DNA of 56,962 nucleotides from Pezizomycotina sp. ARF18 (lineage: Eukaryota; Ascomycota): the NCBI GenBank assembly GCA_002224055.1, contig AZLU01000254.1, positions 1 through 56,962 on the forward strand, read 5' to 3'. Shown piece by piece: positions 21,663-32,149 of the stretch. Within the stretch, counting starts at the first letter, position 1. Every line of letters starts with the position of its first letter. The position numbers and the translations under genes are program-made. A model generated the notes under the pieces. The model did not search any database. It had not been told where the DNA came from and worked only from the letters and a program-made list of their open reading frames with translations.

Positions 21663-24136
21663 ATGCATACGACCAACGGGATTCCAGCCAAAACACGCGT
21701 GGAAACCATTCCACGCCCTCGGAACAAGGGACGAAGATATGTACCCTTCAACTTTCGACCGGCTCCGACTTTCTACGCGGACTCCCTGGGCGAAGAAGAA
21801 TCAGCTTCTCAGCCTTTCCCAGTGAAAGTCGAAATCTCTAGGGAAGAAGTCTTCGGTCTGCTTTCTGCCCACAAAAAGGGATACAAACCACTAGAGCAGG
21901 AACACAAGTCGCCATTAGACCTTTCTGAATTTGATTCCGTCGTTCAATACTGCGTAAATGCAGTGCAAGTGGACAAGATGGAAGAACTCTCCCGCAAGGA
22001 GGCAGAAAGATTACTCGCGGTTGCGGAAGACCCCACAACGTCTCTCCTGTTCGGGACAAGCAGCGTCGCCAAGCATCCCAGCAAGTCAAGCTACCAAGAG
22101 CACTCGGACGCCTGCGCTGTAGTATCTCTTGGGATGTGGATCTCCGAAATTGACAATAATTTGCTTTTATACCAACATTATCCAGAACTCCGTGCTGCGG
22201 TCGCTAGCGGTCACGACTCCCTGCAGCGGAGGGTTCAGAGGTTGATTGACGGAGATCCAAAGTACCTTAGGAAGTCAACACAGACATATGCTGGGATATC
22301 GTCGACTTTGCTACCGGATGTCTTGCCCGTTTCATTACCCAATCAGCCAGCAGTGCATTCTTGCAGCAACGTAGCCTTGCTATCCTAGCCAAGCTGTCCA
22401 CCAAGCTTAAAGTCCTATGCAATTCGCCGAAGAAAATGGCGAAAACATGCGTCGAGGCCGGTCTCGAGATTCTTAGCACGCAAGACCTCCGCCGAATGCT
22501 CGTTGGCAACCCCACCCCGGCCGCGAACGTTCTGGCGAGAATCAGAACTTTATAGAGGCAAAGGGTACCGGGGCGAATCCCGCCGACCCGAGGAGGGCTG
22601 AGGCGCCGCTAGCGCGGTCGGGAATGCGTCATTCGCTCTTCTCTTCGGGTGACAAGACGAAGCTTCAGTACTACTCGGAGATGCGCGGCCTCAGGATCCC
22701 GCTCTTTGATCTGCTTGGGCTGCATTTTGTCAACTTGCAGGAGATGAAGGAGACTACGGGTCTGCCTGTTGATAGGTTCGAAGTAACTTCGCTCGTGTAC
22801 CGAGCAGGGTTTGATCGGACTCCAATCTTAATCGCTCAAGACCGTGACGGAGATATTACCTCATCGTCTACTCCAAAGGAGCTGATCATTTCCCATACAG
22901 CGTTCCTCATGCTGGGCCAAGCTTTGAAACAAATAGAAACCCCGCCGTCTGAGCCAGTTGTGTGTCAGGACCACGCCGCCTGCACTGACACCGAACTCCA
23001 CTGGGAGTGGAACGACGAGACTAAATTGTATCAGCACGCTTTCCCCAAAAGTAGCCACCGGGGAGTAGACAGCATGAACGATGCTGTCACGTTATGGATG
23101 TATCTGCAGTTCACACAGCCTCCAACCTGCCACATCTTGATGCAAATTTTGAGGTTGTCCAGCACGCTCAGTCGCTCGGATTCGTTGCTGCAGAACAGCA
23201 CACGCCAAAGGTTTACAGCGCTCTGTTACATGAAGACGGCAAAGTTTGACGTCCGGCATAAACAGCTGGCCGGTGACGACGCTGCTCCGCTGTCGAGATC
23301 CCTCATGGCGCAGAATTACCTTTCACTCACTCCTTGCGGCTAACACGCAATGGCCGCAAGCGGACTGGAAGAACGTCGACACGGCAAACCGCCACGAGAT
23401 GGAGAAGAAAATAAAAAGCACTGCGAAGATATTACCTCCAGGATCGAAGGCGGCAGGTGGACGATCGACGAGCAGGCGATCATCATACAGTGCCCATTCT
23501 ACGTTATCGCTTGGGAATTCGTGTGCCTCGTGCTCGTCCTAGGTGGGCTCGCCATGGGTTTCTCGGTGAAATCGAGGATACAAAGCGTCGACTCGTTCAA
23601 CCTCGCATCGTTCTGTTGGGTTCTAGCCGCGTTCATCCTAGTCTTGGTAAAGAGCATCCGCGTGGAGAACTGGCCGTGGAGGGACTTCCTCAAAGGGCGC
23701 GTCGTCTGCCGGAGCATAAGCGAGCTCTGCTCCGTCACGGGTCTTGACGCGCGAACGTGCTCGCGTACCTTCTCCACAACGAAGCGTCAACGATCTTAAC
23801 GACGCGGGGCCTGTTTAATAAACCCTTCGAACGTCGAGGGGAGTCCAGTTTTTCAATTGATGTCAAGCCTGAGCTCCGTACTTGCTATTCAGTGGCATAA
23901 TCTTCCTCAAGTTCTCCACGGAGCGCGGGCTCGGACTAGTCTCCTTCAACGTAAGAAAGGGGATCGACTACGTTCCCATGTCTAACAATCACGAAGCGGA
24001 TAAAGATGAGTGGAACTTAGTGTGCATTAACTATCCTAATATGAGAGACAAAGGCGATGTCATCCTGAAATTAACTCACCAAGAATGGAGCAGGATATTG
24101 GGATTTTACAGCATTCCGCGTAGGAAGTTTCGGTAA
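21663..24136 (+). CDS. Large two-TM protein of unknown function; frameshifted in this sequence
   Basis: A series of adjoining plus-strand frames (21663-22388, continuing to about 22,553; 22624-23343; 23350-23799; 23882-24136) that read as one protein of roughly 800 residues. The N-terminal half is soluble and helical (SREEVFGLLSAHKKGYKPLE, LSRKEAERLLAVAEDPTTSL, LAILAKLSTKLKVLC). The middle holds GMRHSLFSSGDKTKLQYYSE and LFDLLGLHFVNLQEM. Near the C-terminus are two hydrophobic helices (FYVIAWEFVCLVLVLGGLAM and FNLASFCWVLAAFILVLV), then VENWPWRDFLKGRVVCRSIS, FNKPFERRGESSFSIDV and a C-terminal HQEWSRILGFYSIPRRKFR. The style resembles a fungal hypothetical family of Sordariomycetes, but I cannot name it. 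Frame changes near 22,300, 22,555, 23,340, 23,757 and 23,883; the last fits loss of one T. A spliced or truly degenerate gene cannot be excluded. Confidence 0.6.
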
Positions 24137-25631
24137 TGTAATTTTGTAAACGAAAATAAAGCCACGGATATCCGCGAATGTTAAATGAAGCATTGATAGT
24201 TTTAGCTATTGCTTAGTATTTGATCCATAAAAATGACAATTATTTACCGTACTGTAAACCACTGCATAGCCTTTTGTTGGTGGAAATACCTGTTCTTAAG
24301 GCTTATTGTATACTAGTACATCTAATTTATTTTAATTCGCTCAGCCTTTGCTGTCCTTTTGTTCGTCGTTGCTCAATACGTTAGTATCTACAACGTAATC
24401 GAATTTTTCCAATAACTCGGGATATTAGCTTAGTCAAGTTACCACTAATTACTAGCAATTTCAAGAATCATGGAGTAAATATTATATTATATATATGAGT
24501 AGTGTTTTGTGACGCGAACTAATTACATGTAACCTATAGTCTCGATCAAACTCTTCCAGACTCGACAAATTGCTCTGAAAGACTGGAAAGAACCCTCGTA
24601 GGCTTTCAAAAAGTGGAAAAGTCACGGTCGGCCATCTGTAAGGTAAACATTAACGTAATTCGCCTTGGAACAGTGAAGGTGCGCGTAGATTGTACTGTTC
24701 GGAATTAAAACGGGATTGTTAGAGTCGGTTTTCCAAAGAAAAGCTCAAAGAACGAATAAATGAATGTAAAGTAACGCTAGTGAAGAGAGCGAGGGGGTAA
24801 CTGCGAGACGAAATCTGTCGCAACTAAGGAAGAAAATTTCAACAACGAATAACAAGAAAAAGAAAATAACAATAGGATAAATCAAAAAACATCAAAGATA
24901 TTTAATATATAAAGCAATGCGAGGATACAAATACAGAACTTATCAAAGATATAAAAATCTATAGAGAGGGATGATGATGCACGAGTATACGAGATGGAAA
25001 TAAATCAATCAATAATAAGCAATTGCGAAAAAAAAGAAGAAAAAGAAAGGAAAGGAAACAGGCAAAGTTTTTAGAGTTTCTCGGGTTACACGAGCAAGCG
25101 GATAACTTTCTCCGAATTACCGAAACATCGAGAAGTTTACTGGATTGGGCAAAGATACAGGAATATACCCCAAGCAGCGGTGAACAAACGTCATTCAATA
25201 GTGACAATATTTTCATAAAATAAAATAAAATAAAATAAAATAGATAAATAATAAAGAAATCCCTAAGGATGCTGCCATATAATAAGCAGTGACAATAATT
25301 ACAAAAAAGCGCTCAAGGTGTTAAAAGATGGTAAGGCCAAGAAAGTGGCTTTGATATACTGCATTTGAATAGGAAAACAAAGAGAATGGTTATGGTGGAG
25401 ACTGAATTAATGGAGTAATGTGATTGATCCCGCTCTAGAAGTGATCAGAAAGAACTCAGGAAAGAAGACAAAGTTAAGTCACATGAAGAGAAAAGAGAGC
25501 TGCAGATTAACGACACTTGCAGGGAGGTAAAGTGAACGAAAAGGAAGATTCTAGGGGGGTAGGTAAATAAATAAATAAATAAGGCGGGTAGAGAGAATGT
25601 GAAAATGAAGGCAAAAGTAGGAAAAGTCCTC
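24137..25631. other. 1.5-kb intergenic region
   Basis: AT-rich non-coding sequence between convergent genes. It contains an AAAAT microsatellite at 25214-25241 and purine-rich tracts (24,780-25,070). No ORF has coding character. Confidence 0.45.
25214..25241. repeat. AAAAT microsatellite
   Basis: Five tandem AAAAT pentanucleotides in the intergenic region downstream of the F-box-like gene. Confidence 0.9.
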
Positions 25632-26541
25632 TCACAGATTCATTTTGTCTTTGACTAATTCCCAGACTGGTTCCATACCATCCTAAATACAAACCAATCA
25701 GAAATACGCCGGGCGAAAGTTTGAACACAGAAGAAAAAGTAACTCTATTTTCGTCGCAATATGTGGAGGAAGGTGGACCTTGTTATTATAAATAGTGCAT
25801 GAACACATACCTTGACTATCAACCTATACAGCCACATGCCGTGCGGGTCAGCATCGGCACTGACAGTCCTTACCGTATTCAAATGAAATGGAGGTCGGAG
25901 TTCTCTTTCGAGAGCCAAGTATAGCGCAATGATGCATCGGTGTTCCTCCGGCGGCAACGCAAGGGAATAGTTGTCACTGAGAATTTCTTCTGCTATTGTT
26001 TCATCGGTAACGAACTCGAGTCTTCCGTCGATATCGTGCGCATACCTAGCCTGTACGCTCCAGAGATGTATAATGTAACGGCAGCAAATTTATTCCGAGC
26101 TGGTTCGTTCGACTCGTTTGGGAAGGCACTAATGCCCGAGCGGGTGCAATCATACGATCCACAATGGTGTTTCGGCTCTCAAGGCTCGCCAAATACCTTT
26201 CGATATCGACGAAAACCTTATGGTTTATGAGGATACACTCGAGATCCTGAGGCTTGTCTACAACGTACCAGGCAGTAGGCTCGCCTGGGCGGCGGTGGAA
26301 AAAACGTAGGCGCAGACCAAATCGCCATTAGAAGGTCAACGTTATCGATTTTAGCGATTCTTTCACGAAGAATTTGAGCCCGGCATTCATACGTCGCAGC
26401 GGCGAGTTGTGGAGAAATTTGCGATAGAGGATTGAGCGCCGCGGTATTGACTCGAGAAGGACTTTCATCAGAGTGCGCATCAGACGAGACCAAAAACGAA
26501 AGTATATGGAGCAGAAGCTCCGCGGGCAACTGCGTTAGCAT
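25632..26541 (-). CDS. F-box-like protein of unknown target; frameshifted in this sequence
   Basis: The proposed start gives MLTQLPAELLLHILSFL, the opening of an F-box (LP.E.L..I..FL), the Skp1-binding motif of SCF ubiquitin-ligase adaptors. It is followed by LNPLSQISPQLAAATYECRA and IDNVDLLMAIWSAP. Further frames carry RYLASLESRNTIVDRM, FVTDETIAEEILSDN and PEEHRCIIALYLALEREL, then MWLYRLIVK. The last exon (25632-25682) supplies DGMEPVWELVKDKMNL and a TGA; the intron 25683-25810 (GTATGT...TAG) keeps frame. Breaks near 26,265, 26,060 and possibly elsewhere leave the middle uncertain. No substrate-recognition repeats (WD40, LRR, kelch) are visible. An alternative in-frame ATG lies at 26589. Confidence 0.5.
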
Positions 26542-29503
26542 TTTACTCCGAGCTGCTCTAGGCTCTCTTTCCAAGAAGGACACAAGCACCCGACGCTCCT
26601 TGAAACCGAGGTAAAGGCCTTAGACCAGCCCTTGAATGGATCGCTGGTTTGGAATATCGAGGACTTCCTGCCCCTTGATAGCAAGGCTTTGACGGTTCTA
26701 TTGTCTAGCTGTGGGATGGAAAATAAAGACCCATACTGGGTTATATGCCTATAATTCTATAGTCAGTTGCTATCTCGTACATGTTAGACCTCTGGATATT
26801 TGTTGAAAAGGAAAAAATCAAAATCAAAGAAAAAAAACTTGTTTTTATTAGAGCGAATATTGGACACAATAGAAAAGTATCAGAAATGAGGAGAATATGT
26901 TGATGAGAATTTTAAGAGAATGCTTCGCAACAAAAAAAAGATACGAGTTTTGGGTTATTTTTTTTTCTTTGGGAGGGGTATCTTTTCTTCTGTCGTCAAA
27001 AATTAAAGGAGTTTTTTTTTTTTTTTTTTTTTTTTTTCTCTTCTTTTCCTTTCCCTTTCTTTTTCATGTCACTTTTGCTTTTTCTAAGTCTTTGTCTTTT
27101 TCCAACCGCAACCTCGCTCAACGCATGCAAAGCCCAAGGTGCAGCTGTAGGAAGCCAAAAGCATAGGATGTTAGTGGATGCAGTTCGCAGACGAAAGCGC
27201 CAATACAGGACAACATCTATAGGAGCGAGAGACAAAGACGCTGGACGAGGCTCGCCATCAATTGCGTCCGTTCTTCGGGTTCGAGTCAAGTTCATATACC
27301 AATGCTTGTTGAAAGATTAAAAAAAAAAAAATGGTGTCTCGCCTGGCTGCTTAAAGGGCTTGAAAGAAGGTCTGGTCCCAAAGTCAACGGAAATTAAACT
27401 ATAAGTGAATAACCGACATCATGTTTGAATAAACGAATAAGAAAGCGGTTGATTGAAATCTAAATGTTGGTTGTAGGAAAGGCAGTTATAGGCGCGGATG
27501 GATGGTGTAATCCCTTCGGAGTTTAGCAAAATAGGAATAGATCAGGCAAGAAGGGGAGAATTGCATCGCACTCAAGGCAAAAAAGTGTTCCCGTTAAATA
27601 GGCGACTTTAGGCAAAAACTGCGACGGAACCACACAGACTCTTAAGAAAGAACGATGTAGTCTAAGTAAAAACGATATTGCCGGACGCTGCCTCTAATAA
27701 ATAGAGAAGTTGAGGGTAGATTTGTTAGGATTCCTGCTCTAGTGTTTGAGGACATGAGGAGCAGCCCGTGGAGGTCGAATGTTCAGTTCGTTAACAAAAT
27801 TAATCCAATTCCCTATAACGTCTCTGGAACCAAGTTTTCGGCGTCTAAATAAGGAACCAAGTATTATTCCAGAAAGGAAAAAATAATAAATAAACTGTCA
27901 AGATATAAGTCCCTGGAATTTGCCCGCTCGCTTGACTAGAGACACGAGAGGTGGAGAGAGCGTGTGTGAGCGTCCAAGGGCGTCGAGCGGGCGTTTCGTT
28001 TCGATAATAGTTCCTGAATAACAATACAACCGGCGTCGTCACGATTGGGAGCTGAGCCGAAATTGAAAAGCCAAGAAGTGCCACCAAAATGCCACCAAAC
28101 AGTACAATTGCTGCACCTCACACAAACATTGGCTACCAGAAATATTAGGTGGAATTTGCACCGAATAGCTGAGGAGAAACTTGCGGAGGTCGTAAGGCAA
28201 TGTCCTACCGCGGCAAGGGCAGGTTCCCCGAAATCGCAATTGAGAGACACAAAAGTTAGTAAATTTATAAAGCTAAATGTCAGCAGCTGCTGCAGGATGT
28301 ATTTCACAGAGACTTTTGACGGAGTAAGGCCGATGGGGCGCAGAGAAAGACTTTTTATTTTGTATTTTTCTTTTTTTTTTTAAGATATATGTATATGTTC
28401 CTCCCTCCTATGTATATGTAGAGAGAAAGGGGATGTGGTATGAGGGCAGTTGCGTGGGCTTCGTGTTTTGTACCTCTATCAATTCCCTAGAAATGCCCGT
28501 TACCGAAGGATTCAATTAGTTGGCATGAAAATCAATGTCAGTGTAGCCTCTTGAGCCCCACTAGAGTATATCATCATTATATGTCTTCCTAAGGGCTCAG
28601 TAGAACAGCTGCTCCATTCTTTCTTTCTTAAGGACTGAGGATGCAGGAAAAGACTTTCGAAATTTTAGCCAAGCAAAGACGGAATATATCTGAAAAAGCA
28701 ATGTTTCAAACGTCGCAATATATACTTTGTTTTCCGCTCTCTTCTTAAAAAGAATTTCAATCTGTTGGGAACTGCCGGGCTTTCCCCGCTGCAGGGCAGC
28801 CTGCATCCCTACGGATACGGCAAGCTCCATATGAAAGCCTAGGATATTCTTGATTTTCGTCCTTTCTTTCTTTCTTGCTTTCTTTCTTTCTATACCCTAC
28901 TTAAGTAATTATAATCATCAATAAAGCTATCCATCTAGCGACGAGGGCTACACGGCTTACTCTATGAAATGATTCAGCATTAGCTTCAGAATATAGCGAG
29001 ATTTGAAGGCCGAGCGAGGACTGGTAGGAACTTTACGAACACCAGTATTGCAAGTAAACTACCGTCATTGTTACACGATCGAATCTATTGGCTATGGATA
29101 CTAGCCAAAAGGTTTCATATCGGAAGTTTTTTTTTTTTTTTTTTCCTAGAGTTTAGATTAGGAAAATGATCTGTTAGCAACCATACGAGAGACACACCCA
29201 GGAAACACATCGACTGCAAAGGCCAGAGGCGCATGATGAGGATGACGTAGGGGGCATGCTGAAGAAAATCAAAGACTATTTGCCTGGCTCCCTTATTAGA
29301 TGCGTGGGGGGTGCGTTTCGCTGACCAAGCTCCTCTCGTTCAGGCGAATTAGTTGATAGGATCCTTCCGTGCCAATTGGTACCCTTGTTTTCCTCACAAT
29401 CTGTTCGCTTGCTCGATTTGCCATGCAAAGACAGCTTCTCTATTTTCTTCCAATGTTTCCAAAGATCTTATTTTTACTAATTAAGTACCTCTGTTTGACT
29501 ATA
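26542..29503. other. 3-kb stretch without a recognised gene
   Basis: Contains a run of about 27 T near 27,012-27,038, a CTTT microsatellite at 28861-28891 and a run of about 19 T near 29,126-29,144. ORFs such as 28045-28383 (+) and 26996-27295 (-) have no domain and look like chance frames. Promoter sequence for the F-box-like gene should lie at the left end. Confidence 0.45.
28861..28891. repeat. CTTT microsatellite
   Basis: Seven or eight CTTT units with one variant (CTTG). Confidence 0.9.
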
Positions 29504-29550
29504 CAGTCGCTTGATATAATTGTTGGGACACTTTCCTAAAATGGCAGTTT
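29504..29550 (+). repeat. Left terminal inverted repeat of the MITE
   Basis: About 47 bases starting CAGTCGCTTGATATAATTGT, pairing with 30356-30402. The T at position 12 is C in the partner, a CpA-to-TpA change on this arm. Confidence 0.9.
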
Positions 29551-30355
29551 CCCATACAAAAGTACGATTTTTACACTTTTTAATTAATTATAAAACAACA
29601 ACGAACTGCTAGAATTGACTAAAATTAAAATATATTATAAATATTATATCAATCTAATATATATTCGAATTTTATAAAAATTTATCGAAATCTTATAACG
29701 TGATAATTCTTAATACTTTACGCATTTTTAAAACACGTACTTCACGCACTTTTTATATATAAAATACGCGAAATTACATAAAATTCGTACTTGTAAGGCT
29801 GGTGCCTTACAAGTGGTAAGCCTCGAGGTAGCTCGAGCCTGCACGCAACGGCCGTGCAGTGCCAGGTGGCAGTCCCCACCTACCTTATGTAGCGTGCCTT
29901 CGAGCGAACAAGTGGCTTGTTCACTCGTCTCCCTTTTGCCAGTTGGCCCAGTGGCAGGCCATGGCACTAAGGAAGGTCCCACATTCGGCATGGCACGCCC
30001 GGATGCGCCTGACACTACTATTTTTAAGTAACGTAAAATTTAAAAAATTATCATGTCATAAATTTTTAATAAAATTTATAAAATTAGAATACATATTAGA
30101 TTAATATATTATTTATAATATATTTTAATTTTATAAAATTTTATAAAATATTGATGTTGTATATAAGTTTAAAGATAAGATATACTATTTATATATAAAA
30201 GGTTTAAAAAAATAATATAAAATTTAATATTTTATAAAATTTTATAAAATTAAAAATATTAATATTATTATATAATATACTTAGATTTTCAATTTACGAA
30301 AATCCGCTGAAAATGAGTGAGTTACGAGAATTTAAAAATATTATAGAACTTGAAG

Positions 30356-30402
30356 AAATTGCCGTTTTAGGAAAGTGTCCCAACAATTATGTCAAGCGAC
30401 TG
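30356..30402 (-). repeat. Right terminal inverted repeat of the MITE
   Basis: The reverse complement starts CAGTCGCTTGACATAATTGT and pairs with 29504-29550 with three transition differences. Confidence 0.9.
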
Positions 30403-31171
30403 TATATAAAATCTGCGAGTGAGTAGAGTATTAAGTAACGAAAAATACGAAGAGTTTCGTCAGCATTGTTTTTGTTTGCTGGTTAAGTAAGTAGAGAAGA
30501 AAGTCGAGTCGACATGAAATGAAGAAAGTAAAGTAGATCCCCCCAGGATAAAGGTAAGTAAGCAAAACTTCTTGGCACATATATATATATATACTTACTC
30601 ATCTGTCGCACAAAAAATACTCCATAACGAAGAATAGCCGAAAGCGGATCAGTGCACAGTCTATGACACGCTCTTTCTCAAAATGGGAGACAGTTGCCCG
30701 ACGTGATCAGCACGCTCTTACTTCACGATATTAAATCTATAATAAAATGGTATTGAATTAAACGCAATTGAGATGGAGAATGTATACTTAAGCATTTATA
30801 AATAATATTAAGAGTAAAATCATTTTGTTAGCTCTAGTAATATCGTGTGTGTTCATTAAAAGGAGCAAGCTTTTTCTTTTTCCTGGCTTGATTGGTTGTC
30901 GTTTGTTTGAGGGACTCGTTTGGCTTGTTTGGCTGAGCTGACAGGCATCTTCGGCTGAGTATTTTATTTTAGCATGGGGTTGGTTTTACCCAATAAAGAA
31001 AGGAGAGGCATCCCCAAGTTTTTTTTTTTTTTTTTCTTTTTTTTTTTCAAAAAAAAAAAACCTCTCCAACCATTTCTAACCACCACCACCACCGCCGTCA
31101 ACCTCCCCATCCAAATTATCACCATACATCCGCCTCAGCGATAGACCCCTTGCTGGGGCCAATGTTAAAGG
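30403..31171. promoter_or_regulatory. Upstream region of the mitochondrial bL36 gene
   Basis: 770 bases. TA run at 30583-30596. At 31,019-31,060 a T-rich tract is followed by TTTTTTTTTTTTCAAAAAAAAAAAA, a perfect T/A foldback about 110 bases before the start codon. No gene is seen. Confidence 0.4.
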
Positions 31172-32149
31172 ATGGCGCTCTCTCAATCAACCAAATTCTT
31201 CAATCTGCTGCGGCTGATGCCTCTGCGGCAATTAACACCACCAAGTACTTCGGTTGCTATCGCAGTCCGAAGAAGCCCATTTATCCACGGCTCACTCTTC
31301 TCGTCATTATCAACCAAGGGCACGACGGCTGCTAGCTCACAATTGCGACTTCCTACATCCTCCGGGCTGACCCCATCGTCAATCCTGCCGTTGCGGCCTA
31401 AGCTCCCCGCATCCTTCGGTTTGAAGGAATCCGTCCGTGGTTTCAAGGTCCACAGCTCCGTTCGACGAAGGTGTTCCGGATGCAAGGTACGTTTTTCAGG
31501 CCAAATCATGGTTTTTGCCACTCTCTGCCATCGCTCCTCGCCCCCTTCCCTTTCCTTTTTACCTTGTCACCCAATTATATTTTCGTATCAAGCTACTCGG
31601 CACCCTTTCCTTCCCGCAACAAATATCAGCTCAACTTGATAGAAGTCCCCGCTGTCATGTCAGCGAATCGTTTAAATTACTACCTGTTATTTTGGTGTCT
31701 TGGTTACCCGGTTTCATATCTCGTGCATGCTTTCAAGTTTTCTCCTCGGTCACGGGAGTGCTCCCGAGTAACTGATCTCCAGCTGTGCAATTTGGCCAGA
31801 GTTCAACACCGCTTTGAGCTTACTCTTCTTTTCTTGTTTGCTCACTTATCTTCTCGTATTTTATTGCTTTTTGTGTTTTCCATATTGAACAAGCTTATCT
31901 CTATCACGCAATTACCAATCCCTATCCAACTCGCAAGGCCCACCTTTTCTTCTTTAATTAAAGTTAACTGACTTGCTATGAATCAATTTGTAGTCCGTCC
32001 GGCGGAGGGGTCACCTATACATCATCTGTTCCAAAAACAAGAAGCACAAGCAACGCAAGATAACGAGACGCGCGTCAGACCAAGAACTATTGGCAGAACA
32101 GCATCTCACGAAACAAGCACGTAATTACAAGAAAACTAGCATTCTATAG
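31172..32149 (+). CDS. rtc6: Mitochondrial large-subunit ribosomal protein bL36m (Rtc6)
   Basis: Exon 1 (31172-31486) and exon 2 (31994-32149) join in phase after Lys and encode 156 residues. Exon 1 is a long basic, Ser/Pro/Leu-rich mitochondrial presequence ending FKVHSSVRRRCSGCK. Exon 2 starts SVRRRGHLYIICSKNKKHKQ. Together these form the L36 fold with the four zinc ligands Cys-X2-Cys...Cys...His (CSGC, IIC, KKH). A 33-residue charged extension after the domain is unusual, as bacterial L36 stops right after HKQR. bL36 binds 23S-type rRNA near the GTPase-associated centre of the mitoribosome. The 507-base intron (GTACGT...TAG) is long for this window. No frame break is present. The ATG is the first in frame with a presequence; an ATG at 31163 is out of frame. 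Confidence 0.93.

Larger units (their letters stand above)
29504..30402. mobile_element. Non-autonomous Tc1/mariner-like foldback element (MITE), 899 bp
   Basis: Both ends read inward CAGTCGCTTGAYATAATTGT, and the match continues for about 47 bases with only three mismatches, all C/T or G/A transitions. The element is flanked on both sides by TA (29502-29503 and 30403-30404), the target duplication of Tc1/mariner-type elements, whose ends commonly start CAGT. Inside the terminal repeats are AT-rich arms that are themselves inverted relative to each other; for example CAATCTAATATATATTC near 29,652 matches the complement of sequence near 30,090-30,105. A GC-rich core of about 230 bases lies at 29,789-30,020. 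No transposase ORF exists, so mobilisation would need a related element elsewhere. Family membership is inferred from ends and duplications. Confidence 0.88.

Noticed and set aside
29728-30104. ORFs in the GC-rich core of the MITE (both strands)
   Set aside because: They arise from the palindromic core, have no domain and no codon character; a transposase is not encoded.
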